From NCBI RefSeq assembly GCF_010731855.1, contig NZ_AP022620.1:248001-312000 (forward strand): 64,000 nucleotides of DNA, in the 5' to 3' direction. This document shows, piece after piece, positions 55,718 to 64,000 of the stretch. The position numbers were made by a program, and so were the translations under genes. The notes under the pieces are model-generated. The model was given only the letters and a program-made list of their open reading frames with translations, did not search any database and was not told the origin of the DNA. The DNA comes from Mycolicibacterium anyangense. Its GTDB lineage: Bacteria; Actinomycetota; Actinomycetes; Mycobacteriales; Mycobacteriaceae. Each line of letters opens with the position of its first letter. Within the stretch, counting starts at the first letter, position 1.

Positions 55718-57199
55718 TCAGCGCAGCGGGCGCAACACGATCGGCATGCCGTCCATCGGCACCGGCATACCCGCGTAGTCGTAGTGCGGCTGGTAACCGG
55801 GGTGCGGCAGCTCCAGCCGGTAGCGGCGCAGCAGTCGGTGCATGACGGTTTTGATCTCCAGCTGACCGAACACCATCCCGATGCACTTGTGCGCACCGCC
55901 GCCGAACGGGGCGAAGGCGTAGCGGTGCCGCTTGTGCTCCGAGCGCGGCTCGGCGAAGCGGTCCGGGTCGAACTTCTCAGGATCGGTCCACAGCTCGGGC
56001 AGCCGGTGGTTGAGGCCGGGCCAGACGTTGACGTTGGTGCCGGCCGGGATGAAGTAGCCCAGCAGTTCGGTGTCGCGCACCGCTTGGCGAACGTTGAACG
56101 GCAGCGGGGTGACCATCCGCAGCGACTCGTTGATCACCAGGTCGAGTGTTTCCAGCTTCTCGAGCGCCTCGATGTCCAGCGGTCCGTCGCCGAGCCGGTC
56201 GGACTCCTCGCGGCAACGCTCCTGCCATTCTGGATTCGCGGCGAGCTGGTTGGCCATGGTGGTCAGCGTCGAGGTCGAGGTGTCGTGCGCCGCCATCATC
56301 AGGAAGATCATGTGGTTGACGATGTCGGCGTCGGTGAACTTGTTGCCGTCGTCATCGGCGGTGTGACACAACACCGTCAGCATGTCGGTGCCCTCGGCGT
56401 TGCGGCGTTCCTTGAGCCGCTCGACGAAGTAGTCCTCGAGCACCTTGCGGGCCTGCAGTCCGCGCCACCACTTGAACGGCGGAACGGCCGTGCGGATGAT
56501 CGCGCCGCCGGCGCGAGTCGTCATCGTGAAGGCCTGGTTCACCTTGGTCACCAGCTCGTGATCCGAGCCGGGCTCGTGGCCCATGAACACCACCGAGGCG
56601 ATGTCGAGGGTCAGTTCCTTGACGGCCGGGTGGAACAGGAAACGCGGATCGCTGGTGGCCCACTCGCTGGCGATGACGGCCGAGGCCACCCGGTCGATGT
56701 GCTCGACGTAGCCGGACAGCCGGGTGCGGGTGAACGCCTCCTGCATGATGCGCCGGTGGAACATGTGCTCGTCGAAGTCGAGCATCATCAGGCCGCGGTT
56801 GAAGAACGGGCCGATGACCGGGTGCCAGCCCTTCTGGGAGAAGTCCTTGTTCTTGTTGGAGAAGACCGCCTGGGTGGCGTCCGGCCCCAACGCGGTCACT
56901 GCGGGCAGGGCGGGGGAGTAGGCGTAGTGGATCGGCCCGTACTTGCGGTACACCTGCAGCAGGTAGTCGGGGCCACCGCGGAAGGTTTCGATCATGTGGC
57001 CCAGCAGCGGTAGGCCGGAATCGCCCATCACAGCCTTGAGGTCGCTGCCCGCCGGCGGCTCGGCCAGCACGAACTGCGGCCAATCCCGCTCCCGCAGGCG
57101 CTTCTCCACCGTTCCCATGCCGGGAATGGTGTTCAGCGTCGGGGTGAGGCGGCGCTTCGCCTGGTCCAGCAGGTAATGGGGGGTACTGATCGTGGCCAT
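55718..57199 (-). CDS. Cytochrome P450 (CYP136-like)
   Basis: 493 residues. The I-helix oxygen motif is AAHDTSTSTL, the ExxR motif ESLR, and the heme loop FGGGAHKCIG with Cys about 439. A long N-terminal part (residues 1-70) precedes the P450 core. AGGAG lies before ATG 57199. It is divergent from an EthR-like TetR gene followed by an SDR and dinB2, the same neighbourhood as CYP136 of M. tuberculosis as I recall it. The substrate is unknown, probably a lipid. Confidence 0.9.
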   Translation of the reverse strand: MATISTPHYLLDQAKRRLTPTLNTIPGMGTVEKRLRERDWPQFVLAEPPAGSDLKAVMGDSGLPLLGHMIETFRGGPDYLLQVYRKYGPIHYAYSPALPAVTALGPDATQAVFSNKNKDFSQKGWHPVIGPFFNRGLMMLDFDEHMFHRRIMQEAFTRTRLSGYVEHIDRVASAVIASEWATSDPRFLFHPAVKELTLDIASVVFMGHEPGSDHELVTKVNQAFTMTTRAGGAIIRTAVPPFKWWRGLQARKVLEDYFVERLKERRNAEGTDMLTVLCHTADDDGNKFTDADIVNHMIFLMMAAHDTSTSTLTTMANQLAANPEWQERCREESDRLGDGPLDIEALEKLETLDLVINESLRMVTPLPFNVRQAVRDTELLGYFIPAGTNVNVWPGLNHRLPELWTDPEKFDPDRFAEPRSEHKRHRYAFAPFGGGAHKCIGMVFGQLEIKTVMHRLLRRYRLELPHPGYQPHYDYAGMPVPMDGMPIVLRPLR

Positions 57200-57289
57200 C
57201 AACGCTCCTGAGGGAAAGGACGGTCGGAAGAGATCATGCGGACCGCCCGGTGTGGTCGGTACCTGGGGTAGCACCATCCTCACCGCGTG

Positions 57290-57307
57290 ACTTGACGTGT
57301 GTCAAGT
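57290..57307. promoter_or_regulatory. TetR operator between P450 and TetR genes
   Basis: ACTTGAC-GTGT-GTCAAGT, perfect 7-bp arms with a 4-bp centre, in the 143-bp divergent space. It lies 36 nt before the TetR start and 91 nt before the P450 start. It is the best candidate for the site of the adjacent regulator. Confidence 0.65.
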
Positions 57308-57342
57308 TTCACTTCGGGCGCGGCGTGGTGCAAGGTGAACGG

Positions 57343-57981
57343 GTGACCACGCAGCAGCACCCCGTCGAGGCGCCCCGTCGCCGCGGCGACAAGCAGCGGC
57401 ATGCGATCGTCCAGGCCGTTCGTGAGCTCCTGGAGGAGAAGCCGTTCTCCGAGCTGTCGGTGAGCATGATCAGCGACCGAGCCGGGGTGGCTCGCTCGGG
57501 CTTCTACTTCTACTTCGACTCGAAGTACGCGGTGCTGGCTCACCTCGTCGGGGAAGCCGGCCAGGAACTCGACGACCTCACCCACTCGTACGCCCCGCGC
57601 GGTCCGGAGGAGACGCCGACCGCCTTCGCCGAGCGCATGGTCCGCAGCGCGGCGGCGGTGTACGCCCACAACGACCCGTTGATGAAGGCGTGCAATGCCG
57701 CCCGCCACACCGACGCCGAGATCCGGGAGATCCTCGACAACTACAACGAGGCCGTCGTCGCCCAGATCGTGCCGATCGTCGAAGCCGAGATCCGCAATGG
57801 CACCGCCGATCCCATCTCCGACGATCTCCCGCGCCTGGTCCGAACACTGGTGGCCACCACCGGGTCAACCCTGTCTGGCGAGTCCGCGTTCCTGGGGCCG
57901 GACCACGATATGGATGCCGCCGTGCGGATCCTGGAGAAGCTGTGGCTGCGTTCCCTATGGGGCGGACAGGTCGGCGGTTGA
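57343..57981 (+). CDS. TetR-family regulator (EthR-like)
   Basis: 212 residues from GTG 57343, chosen because the longer frame would be translated through the operator and because AAGGTG lies just upstream. The helix-turn-helix is VSMISDRAGVARSGFYFYFD at about residues 38-58; the FYFYFDSK pattern is that of the EthR subgroup, whose members bind hydrophobic ligands. It probably controls the divergent P450 and the SDR that follows 4 nt later. Confidence 0.88.
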   Translation: MTTQQHPVEAPRRRGDKQRHAIVQAVRELLEEKPFSELSVSMISDRAGVARSGFYFYFDSKYAVLAHLVGEAGQELDDLTHSYAPRGPEETPTAFAERMVRSAAAVYAHNDPLMKACNAARHTDAEIREILDNYNEAVVAQIVPIVEAEIRNGTADPISDDLPRLVRTLVATTGSTLSGESAFLGPDHDMDAAVRILEKLWLRSLWGGQVGG

Positions 57982-57985
57982 GCCG

Positions 57986-58855
57986 ATGACCGGCGATTTC
58001 GCAGGCAAGAAGGTGCTCGTCACCGGCGCGGCCAGCGGCATCGGCCGTGCGACCGCGCTGCGGCTGGCCCGCAAGGGCGCCGAGTTGTATCTGACCGACA
58101 TCAATGCCGACGGGCTGGCGGCGGCGGTCGCTGACGTGCGTGCGCTCGGTGCCACGGTGGGCGAATACCGCGCCCTGGATATCTCCGATTACGACTCCGT
58201 CGCCCACTTCGCCGCCGATATCCACACCCGCCACGGCGCGATGGATGTGGTGATGAACGTCGCCGGCATCTCCGCATGGGGGACCGTCGAACAGCTGACG
58301 CATCAGCACTGGCGGTCGATGATCGACGTCAACCTGATGGGACCGATCCACGTGATCGAGACGTTCCTGCCGCCGATGGTGGCCGCGGGGCGGGGCGGTC
58401 ATCTGGTCAACGTCTCCTCGGCGGCCGGTCTGGTGGCGCTGCCCTGGCATGCCGCCTACAGCGCCAGCAAGTTCGGGCTGCGCGGTCTGTCCGAGGTGTT
58501 GCGCTTCGACCTGGCCCGCCACGACATCGGGGTGTCGCTGGTAGTGCCGGGCGCGGTCGACACACCGCTGGTCCAGACGGTGCACATCGCCGGGGTGGAC
58601 CGGGAACATCCCACGGTGCAGCGCTGGGTCAAGCTGTTCAGCGGTCACGCGGTCACCGCCGACAAGGTGGCCGCCTGCATCCTGGTGGGGGTGGCCAAGA
58701 ATCGATTCCTGATCTACACCTCACCGGACATCCGCGCCCTCTACGCGTTCAAGCGGTTGGCCTGGCGGCCTTACAGCGCGGCGATGACGCGGGTGAACGT
58801 CCTGTTCACCCGCGCGCTGCGGCCGCGCGGTGCCCGGCCGCTGCCGCCAGCCTGA
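57986..58855 (+). CDS. Short-chain dehydrogenase/reductase
   Basis: 289 residues. TGAASGIGRATALRLARKG is the cofactor motif, MNVAGISAWG the NAG motif, NVSSAAGLVALPWHAAYSASK carries Ser, Tyr and Lys in parts. The C-terminal extension (YAFKRLAWRPYSAAMTRVNV) is amphipathic and basic, possibly membrane-associated. Tightly linked behind the TetR gene and next to the P450, it may oxidise or reduce the P450 product, which is inference. It ends 3 nt from the dinB2 stop on the other strand. Confidence 0.87.
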   Translation: MTGDFAGKKVLVTGAASGIGRATALRLARKGAELYLTDINADGLAAAVADVRALGATVGEYRALDISDYDSVAHFAADIHTRHGAMDVVMNVAGISAWGTVEQLTHQHWRSMIDVNLMGPIHVIETFLPPMVAAGRGGHLVNVSSAAGLVALPWHAAYSASKFGLRGLSEVLRFDLARHDIGVSLVVPGAVDTPLVQTVHIAGVDREHPTVQRWVKLFSGHAVTADKVAACILVGVAKNRFLIYTSPDIRALYAFKRLAWRPYSAAMTRVNVLFTRALRPRGARPLPPA

Positions 58856-58858
58856 ATC

Positions 58859-59905
58859 TCACTGCAGCGCAGCCAATTCCAGGCGCACACCCAAAAGCCG
58901 TACCGGCCGGTCGAGCTCGAACAGGTCGAGCACCCGCAATGCCAGTGCGGTGATGACGTCCCGGTCGGTGCCGGGTTCGTCGAGTTTGCGGATCTTGGTC
59001 CGGGTGTAGAAGGTGTGGGTGCGCACCGTGACCGCCACCCTCGCGACGACGCGGCCCGCGGCTACCACCTCGGTCAGTGCCCGGTCGGCCAGGTCCACGA
59101 CGGCGCGGTCCATCTCGGAACGGTCGGTGAGATCCTGCGGGAAGGTGATCACGTGGCTGCGCGAGCGGGGAACCCAAGGCTGCGCGCTGACCGTCGCGTC
59201 TCCGCCGCCCTTGGCCAGCAGGAGTAGCCAGAGCCCGGTGCGCGGACCGAAGGTCGTGGTGAGCAGTTCGGCGTCGGTGTTCGCCAGCTGCCGGACCGTG
59301 GTGATCTCCAGTGCGGCAAGCTTTTTGGCGGTCTTGGGCCCGACGCTCCAGAGTGCGTCGACCGGGCGTTCGCCCATGACGTCCATCCAGTTCGCGTCGG
59401 TGAGGAGATAGATGCCGTCGGGCTTACCGAACCCGGTGGCCACCTTGGCGCGCTGTTTGTTGTCGCTGATGCCCACCGAACACACCAGCCCGGTCGCTGC
59501 GGCGATCTCGGTGCGGATCTGCTCGGCCAGCGCCGCCGGATCGGCGACACGGGCGCCGACGTACGCCTCGTCCCAGCCCCACACCTCGACGGGGTGGCCC
59601 AGATCGCGCAGCACCCCCATCACCTGATCGGAGGCCTCGTCATATGCGGGAGGATCCGACGGTAGGAAGGTCGCGTCCGGGCAGCGTCGCGCTGCAGCGC
59701 GCAACGGCATGCCGGCGTGCACGCCGAAGGCCCGGGCCTCGTAGGAGGCGCAGGTCACCACCTTGCGCGCCTCGGTGGGATCACCGCTGCCGCCGACGAT
59801 GACGGGCAGTCCCACGAGTTCAGGGTGGCGGCGCAGTTCAACCGAGGCCAGGAACTGGTCGAGGTCCACATGCAGGACCCAGTCGCGAGGTTCGGGTCCG
59901 GTCAC
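58859..59905 (-). CDS. dinB2: Y-family DNA polymerase DinB2
   Basis: 348 residues from GTG 59905, which overlaps the TetR stop (GTGA) and gives the family length; a GTG three codons upstream is possible. Catalytic acids are Asp14 in HVDLDQFLASVE and Asp-Glu in VWGWDEAYVG. SVGISDNKQRAKVATGFGKP and SVGPKTAKKLAALEI are the palm/thumb helices. The steric-gate position (fifth residue after the first Asp) is Leu19, as in the M. smegmatis DinB2 known to insert ribonucleotides, rather than Phe/Tyr. It is co-transcribed with the TetR gene upstream. Confidence 0.9.
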   Translation of the reverse strand: MTGPEPRDWVLHVDLDQFLASVELRRHPELVGLPVIVGGSGDPTEARKVVTCASYEARAFGVHAGMPLRAAARRCPDATFLPSDPPAYDEASDQVMGVLRDLGHPVEVWGWDEAYVGARVADPAALAEQIRTEIAAATGLVCSVGISDNKQRAKVATGFGKPDGIYLLTDANWMDVMGERPVDALWSVGPKTAKKLAALEITTVRQLANTDAELLTTTFGPRTGLWLLLLAKGGGDATVSAQPWVPRSRSHVITFPQDLTDRSEMDRAVVDLADRALTEVVAAGRVVARVAVTVRTHTFYTRTKIRKLDEPGTDRDVITALALRVLDLFELDRPVRLLGVRLELAALQ

Positions 59906-60513
59906 TTCCCGCACAGCTTGGTCGCGACGCTGTCCCAGGCGTCAGCGAGGTTGTCCAGCGTCCGACCCGAATGGCCGAGCTCCCGGGTGACGTAGTCGGG
60001 GTCCAGCAGCGCCAGCAGGGCGTCGGCCTGGGCATCGAGGTCGCCGGTGCTGCCGGCCGACTCGAGAAGAACCCGGATATGGGTGCGCATGACGGCGAAC
60101 GGCGCGCTGTAGCGAGCATCGGGGTCACGGTTGGTTTCGGAGAGCAGTTCGCGGTGAGCCCGAACGAACGTGAGCCGCTCGCGACCGAAGGCCAGTAGCC
60201 GTTGTAGCGGCGGGGCATCGGGACCCAGCGGCGGCGGCCCGAACAGGTAGGCCTGCTGCATTGCGCGTTCGTCCTCGTCGAGCAGCACCATCATCAGGCC
60301 CGCGCGACTGCCGAATCGGCGGAACAGCGTCCCCTTGCCGACCCCCGCGGCCGAGGCGATGTCGTCCATCGAGACCGCCTCGGTGCCGTGTTCGGCGATG
60401 AGGGTACGGGCCGCTTCGAGCAGCAGCAGGCGGTTGCGCGCGGCATCGCCCCGCTCTTGGGGCGGGGAGATGGGCAACCCACCCACGCCGTTGACCGCTG
60501 TCACATCCGCCAC
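59902..60513 (-). CDS. TetR-family regulator
   Basis: 203 residues, GTG start. The helix-turn-helix is MDDIASAAGVGKGTLFRRFG at about residues 48-68. The C-terminal domain has LTFVRAHRELLSETNRDPDA. It is divergent from an FMN reductase gene, with a 24-bp near-perfect palindrome between, and is followed by dinB2 in an overlapping arrangement. Control of the reductase, and of dinB2 through read-through, is inferred. Confidence 0.88.
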   Translation of the reverse strand: MADVTAVNGVGGLPISPPQERGDAARNRLLLLEAARTLIAEHGTEAVSMDDIASAAGVGKGTLFRRFGSRAGLMMVLLDEDERAMQQAYLFGPPPLGPDAPPLQRLLAFGRERLTFVRAHRELLSETNRDPDARYSAPFAVMRTHIRVLLESAGSTGDLDAQADALLALLDPDYVTRELGHSGRTLDNLADAWDSVATKLCGK

Positions 60514-60530
60514 TTTAGCTCAGAGTGGAA

Positions 60531-60554
60531 TTAATCGGACCGCGGTCCGGTTAA
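60531..60554. promoter_or_regulatory. TetR operator between TetR and FMN reductase
   Basis: A 24-bp palindrome with central CGGACCGCGGTCCG (14 bp, perfect) and outer TTAA arms, with one mismatched pair (T at 60535, G at 60550). It lies 17 nt from the TetR start and 38 nt from the reductase start. Confidence 0.72.
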
Positions 60555-60592
60555 CTCGTGCGAAGATCCGAACACCTACGGAAGGAACAGAC

Positions 60593-61135
60593 ATGGCGGA
60601 TATCAAGGTTCTGGTACTGGTTGGCAGCTTGCGGGCGGCATCGGTCAATCGTCAACTGGCCGAAGTTGCGGTCGAGTCGGCCCCCGAAGGCGTGGCACTG
60701 ACCATCTACGAGGGGCTCGGTGACGTGCCCTTCTACAACGAGGACCTCGATACCGAGGACGCTCCGGCCGCGGTGGCCGACCTGCGCGCGGCGGCTGCTG
60801 AGGCCGACGCCACCCTGGTGGTCACTCCCGAATACAACGGCAGCATCCCCGGCGTGCTGAAGAACGCCATCGACTGGCTGTCGCGCCCGTACGGCGACGG
60901 CGCGCTGAAGGACAAGCCGCTGGCGGTTATCGGCGCCGCGCTCGGCCAGTACGGCGGCGTGTGGGCACATGACGAGACCCGCAAGTCGTTCGGCATTGCC
61001 GGCCCCCGCGTGGTCGAGTCGATCAGCCTGTCACTGCCGACGCCGACCTTCGACGGCAAGCACCCGCGCGAGGTCGCCGAGGTGGCCGCCGCCGTGCGTG
61101 ACGCCGTCGGCAAGCTCGCCGCCGAGGTGGGCTGA
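60593..61135 (+). CDS. NADPH-dependent FMN reductase
   Basis: 180 residues, flavodoxin-like fold. LVLVGSLRAASVNRQLAE is the FMN phosphate loop; TPEYNGSIPGVLKNAIDW is the family signature; AVIGAALGQYGGVWA follows. It reduces FMN, quinones or similar with NADPH and may serve redox defence. GGAAGGAA precedes ATG 60593. It is divergent from a TetR gene with an operator; a strong terminator follows the stop. Confidence 0.88.
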   Translation: MADIKVLVLVGSLRAASVNRQLAEVAVESAPEGVALTIYEGLGDVPFYNEDLDTEDAPAAVADLRAAAAEADATLVVTPEYNGSIPGVLKNAIDWLSRPYGDGALKDKPLAVIGAALGQYGGVWAHDETRKSFGIAGPRVVESISLSLPTPTFDGKHPREVAEVAAAVRDAVGKLAAEVG

Positions 61136-61151
61136 CCCTGATCCTGCCGAA

Positions 61152-61187
61152 GCCGCCGGTGAGTCGCAGCGACTCGCCGGCGGCTTT
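61152..61187 (+). terminator. Intrinsic terminator after FMN reductase
   Basis: Arms 61152-61167 (GCCGCCGGTGAGTCGC) and 61169-61184 (GCGACTCGCCGGCGGC) pair with one G-T wobble; the real loop is formed by opening the inner pairs. TTT follows directly, then a T-rich stretch. It is 16 nt after the stop codon. Confidence 0.8.
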
Positions 61188-61592
61188 GCTGTTTGTGCGG
61201 GCCCGGCTGCCGGGGCCGTCCAGATCTGTCGGTGCCCGGTGATAGACCAGGGGTGCGGGTTGCCGGATCGGCGTGTTGTGACCTGCGACACGCCGCATGG
61301 GAGGGTGGCGGAGGGCTTACGACCTGGGAATTTCAAAATTGTTATTCAGAACATGTTGTAGCTCTTCTGGTTGTCGGCCACTAGGTGTAGTGTCTGGGAA
61401 GCCGAAAGGCCACAAGATTCACAGGTTCGCCGGAGTGCTGGAAACGGGACGCAAGTGCCGATCCGCACCACTCCATCAGCCGGGAATCCAGGGGTCCGCA
61501 GGCGTGCTGAATATCCGTGAGTGCCTGCGCACAGCCAGTCCCGTGACCGACTTGAGTCAATCTCCACGTTTCGCTGAGGAGCCATACCGAAG
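61188..61592. other. Intergenic region upstream of nrdH
   Basis: About 400 bases without a supported gene. A hairpin GGCGTGT-N11-ACACGCC lies at 61270-61294. An AT-rich promoter-like stretch spans 61328-61365. Two NrdR-box-like palindromes follow. GAGGAG at 61575-61580 is the nrdH ribosome site, so the leader may be about 200 nt long. Confidence 0.5.
61350..61392. promoter_or_regulatory. nrdR box: Candidate tandem NrdR boxes
   Basis: AACATGTT at 61350-61357 and CACTA-GGTG-TAGTG at 61379-61392. Their centres are 32 bp apart, about three helical turns, the usual spacing of NrdR boxes. The second resembles the NrdR consensus (ACACWATATWGTGT) at its outer positions; the first is weaker. They lie about 200 nt before nrdH in the promoter region. 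Confidence 0.45.
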
Positions 61593-61832
61593 ATGACCAT
61601 CACCGTGTACACCAAGCCCGCGTGCGTGCAGTGCAACATGACCTACAAGGCCCTCGACAAAGAAGGTCTGGCCTACGAGGTCGTCGACATCAGCGAGGAT
61701 GCCGAGGCCCGCGACTACGTGATGGCCCTGGGCTACCTGCAGGCCCCGGTCGTCATCGCCGGCAGCGATCACTGGTCGGGCTTCCGTCCGGACCGGATCA
61801 AGGCGCTCGCCGGCGTCGCGGTGAGCGCCTGA
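61593..61832 (+). CDS. nrdH: Glutaredoxin-like NrdH
   Basis: 79 residues. VYTKPACVQCNMTYKALDKE has the CVQC redox motif. YLQAPVVIAGSDHWSGFRPDRI is the NrdH ending (WSGFRP). It reduces class Ib ribonucleotide reductase, itself reduced by thioredoxin reductase. First gene of nrdHIE. Confidence 0.95.
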   Translation: MTITVYTKPACVQCNMTYKALDKEGLAYEVVDISEDAEARDYVMALGYLQAPVVIAGSDHWSGFRPDRIKALAGVAVSA

Positions 61833-61859
61833 CCACCTGGGCCTTACTGGGGGAACGTG

Positions 61860-62342
61860 ATGAGTCCGGATGGCGGCCCGCTCCACCAGGGCCCGGCGCG
61901 ACTGGTGTACTTCTCCAGCGTTTCGGAGAACACCCATCGCTTCGCGGTCAAGCTGGGTCTGCCTGCCATCCGGATTCCACTGCACGAGCGCATCGAAGTT
62001 GAGCGCCCGTACGTCCTGCTGCTGCCGACCTACGGCAAGGGCCGTGGCGACAGCCCGACCCTCGACGCCAAGGGGTACGTGCCCAAGCAGGTCATCGCGT
62101 TCCTGAACAACCCGCACAATCGGTCCCTGATCCGCGGCGTGATCGGGGCCGGCAACACCCAATTCGGTGCCGAGTATTGCTTTGCGGCCACGTTGGTCGC
62201 ACACAAGTGCAAGGTGCCGGTGCTACACCGCTTCGAAATGATGGGAACCGCAGAGGACGTGGAAGCCGTCCGTGCGGAACTGGCTGAATTCTGGAAGGAC
62301 GAGGACACGTGCCACCAACGGTCACAGCTGCTGAGCCTGTAG
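61860..62342 (+). CDS. nrdI: Flavodoxin-like NrdI
   Basis: 160 residues. [20 protein letters not shown] is the FMN-binding loop; PTYGKGRGD and [13 protein letters not shown] are family landmarks. It activates the dimanganese cofactor of NrdF. ATG 61860 follows nrdH by 27 nt; a GTG codon directly before it is an alternative start. It overlaps nrdE by 34 nt. Confidence 0.95.
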   Translation: MSPDGGPLHQGPARLVYFSSVSENTHRFAVKLGLPAIRIPLHERIEVERPYVLLLPTYGKGRGDSPTLDAKGYVPKQVIAFLNNPHNRSLIRGVIGAGNTQFGAEYCFAATLVAHKCKVPVLHRFEMMGTAEDVEAVRAELAEFWKDEDTCHQRSQLLSL

Positions 62343-64000
62343 CCCCGACGCACGCGTTGCCGGGGGAGACTGACTACCACGCGCTCAACGCGATGCTGAA
62401 TCTGTACGACAAAGACGGCAAGATTCAGTTCGACAAGGACGTTCTGGCGGCTCGCGAGTACTTCTTGCAGCACGTCAACCAGAACACCGTCTTCTTCCAC
62501 AATCAGGACGAGAAGCTCGACTACCTGATCCAGAAGGATTACTACGAGCGCGAGGTGCTCGACCAGTACTCCCGCAATTTCGTCAAGACGCTGCTCGATC
62601 GCGCCTACGCCAAGAAGTTCCGGTTCCCCACCTTCCTGGGCGCGTTCAAGTACTACACCTCCTACACGCTGAAGACCTTCGACGGGAAGCGCTACCTCGA
62701 GCGCTTCGAAGACCGTGTGGTGATGGTGGCGCTGACGCTGGCCGCCGGTGACACGACCCTGGCCGAGAAGCTGGTCGACGAGATCATCGACGGCCGATTC
62801 CAGCCGGCCACCCCGACCTTCCTCAACTCGGGCAAGAAGCAGCGCGGCGAACCGGTGAGTTGCTTCCTGCTGCGCATCGAGGACAACATGGAGTCCATCG
62901 GTCGTTCGATCAACTCCGCGCTGCAGCTGTCCAAGCGCGGCGGCGGAGTGGCGTTGCTGCTCACCAACATTCGTGAGCACGGCGCCCCGATCAAGAACAT
63001 CGAGAACCAGAGCTCGGGCGTCATCCCGATCATGAAGCTGCTGGAAGACTCGTTCTCCTACGCCAACCAGCTCGGTGCCCGCCAGGGTGCCGGTGCGGTC
63101 TACCTGCACGCGCATCACCCCGACATCTACCGCTTCCTGGACACCAAGCGGGAGAACGCCGATGAGAAGATCCGCATCAAGACGCTCTCGCTGGGTGTGG
63201 TGATTCCCGACATCACGTTCGAGCTGGCGAAGAAGAACGAGGACATGTACCTGTTCTCGCCGTATGACGTCGAGCGCGTGTATGGCGTTCCGTTCGCCGA
63301 CATCTCGGTCACCGAGAAGTACCACGAGATGGTCGACGACGCCCGGATCCGCAAGACCAAGATCAAGGCCCGCGAGTTCTTCCAGACGCTGGCCGAGCTG
63401 CAGTTCGAATCGGGCTACCCCTACATCATGTTCGAGGACACGGTGAACCGGGCCAACCCGATCGAGGGCAAGATCACCCACAGCAACCTGTGCTCGGAGA
63501 TCCTGCAGGTGTCGACGCCCTCGTTGTTCAACGAGGACCTGTCGTATGCCAAGGTGGGCAAGGACATCTCCTGCAACCTGGGCTCACTGAACATCGCCAA
63601 GGCCATGGATTCGCCGGACTTCGCGCAGACCATCGAGGTGGCCATTCGCGGCCTGACCGCGGTGAGCGACCAGACACACATCTGGTCGGTGCCGTCGATC
63701 GAACAGGGCAACAACGACTCTCATGCCATCGGGCTCGGGCAGATGAACCTGCACGGATACCTTGCGCGGGAACGGATCTTCTACGGATCCGAAGAAGGTA
63801 TCGACTTCACCAACATCTACTTCTACACGGTGCTGTATCACGCGCTGCGGGCGTCGAACAAGATCGCCATCGAGCGCGGCTCAGCGTTCAAGGGCTTCGA
63901 GAAGTCGAAGTACGCCAGTGGTGAGTTCTTCGACAAGTACACCGAGCAGGTGTGGGAGCCGGCCACCGAGAAGGTGCGCCAACTGTTCGCCGACGCCGGG
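62309..64000 (+). CDS. nrdE: Class Ib ribonucleotide reductase large subunit NrdE, 3' truncated
   Basis: The first 564 codons of about 700 are present; the gene runs off the right edge. GTG 62309 is preceded by AAGGACGAGGA and lies inside nrdI. Landmarks: N-terminal [20 protein letters not shown], substrate-site [18 protein letters not shown] (redox Cys), [17 protein letters not shown], and NLCSEILQ of the NxCxE active site. It converts ribonucleoside diphosphates to deoxy forms with NrdF. There is no ATP-cone, as expected for class Ib. Confidence 0.96.
   Translation, partial: MPPTVTAAEPVAPTHALPGETDYHALNAMLNLYDKDGKIQFDKDVLAAREYFLQHVNQNTVFFHNQDEKLDYLIQKDYYEREVLDQYSRNFVKTLLDRAYAKKFRFPTFLGAFKYYTSYTLKTFDGKRYLERFEDRVVMVALTLAAGDTTLAEKLVDEIIDGRFQPATPTFLNSGKKQRGEPVSCFLLRIEDNMESIGRSINSALQLSKRGGGVALLLTNIREHGAPIKNIENQSSGVIPIMKLLEDSFSYANQLGARQGAGAVYLHAHHPDIYRFLDTKRENADEKIRIKTLSLGVVIPDITFELAKKNEDMYLFSPYDVERVYGVPFADISVTEKYHEMVDDARIRKTKIKAREFFQTLAELQFESGYPYIMFEDTVNRANPIEGKITHSNLCSEILQVSTPSLFNEDLSYAKVGKDISCNLGSLNIAKAMDSPDFAQTIEVAIRGLTAVSDQTHIWSVPSIEQGNNDSHAIGLGQMNLHGYLARERIFYGSEEGIDFTNIYFYTVLYHALRASNKIAIERGSAFKGFEKSKYASGEFFDKYTEQVWEPATEKVRQLFADAG

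Overview
The window reads as a chromosomal segment of a mycobacterium, most likely a fast-growing environmental one (Mycolicibacterium type). The DNA is uniformly GC-rich. It carries hallmark mycobacterial families: a yrbE-mce operon, DUF732 and CAP secreted proteins, paired FadE dehydrogenases, ligB, a CYP136-like P450, a DinB2-like polymerase and nrdHIE. The order nrdE-nrdI-nrdH / FMN reductase / TetR / dinB2 / SDR / TetR / P450 / (insertion) / ligB matches what I recall of M. tuberculosis Rv3051c-Rv3062, with a large block of accessory genes between the P450 and ligB. No tRNA, rRNA, CRISPR array, insertion sequence or phage gene was seen.

Layout. 1-4.3 kb: the start of an mce lipid-import operon (yrbEA, yrbEB, mceA, mceB, truncated mceC), reading off the left edge. 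4.6-6.7 kb: small secreted proteins and an M15 peptidase lipoprotein. 6.7-9.8 kb: a TetR regulator divergent from a Baeyer-Villiger monooxygenase and an alpha/beta hydrolase. 9.8-16.8 kb: a divergent meta-cleavage pathway for an aromatic acid. The left arm holds hydroxylase, ring-cleavage hydrolase and extradiol dioxygenase; the right arm holds TetR, hydratase, acylating acetaldehyde dehydrogenase and hydroxy-oxovalerate aldolase. 16.9-31.6 kb: pyruvate phosphate dikinase, a VanX-like dipeptidase, a CPBP protease, a PAS-ANTAR regulator, a SulP transporter, a SOUL protein, an SDR, two acyl-CoA dehydrogenases, an MFS carrier and a GNAT-AAA+ fusion. 31.6-41.5 kb: ligB, a molybdopterin oxidoreductase, an SDR, a double-length FadE, a SIMPL protein and a MASE1-GAF-SpoIIE phosphatase.

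41.5-47.6 kb is a complete set of [NiFe]-hydrogenase maturation genes (hypBA divergent from hypFCDE) with no hydrogenase structural gene in the window. 47.7-51.3 kb: an amino-acid permease, then a translationally coupled nucleotidyltransferase-like gene and a Fic gene with a built-in inhibitory helix. 51.3-54.9 kb: a stress module built on two TACCC-N4-GGGTA operators. It holds a 45-residue zinc-ribbon protein, a CsoR-family repressor lacking the metal-binding histidine, a DUF302 protein, a two-component system and a Met/His-rich DUF305 lipoprotein. 55.0-55.7 kb: a free-standing LeuA allosteric domain preceded by a candidate leader peptide and hairpin. 55.7-64 kb: P450/TetR/SDR, dinB2/TetR/FMN reductase and the class Ib ribonucleotide reductase operon, truncated in nrdE at the right edge.

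Two regulatory themes recur. Several genes have a TANNNT -10 element only 6-7 nt before the ATG (leaderless mRNA). Four TetR genes sit beside strong palindromes. Convergent neighbours are packed very tightly, twice sharing stop-codon bases.
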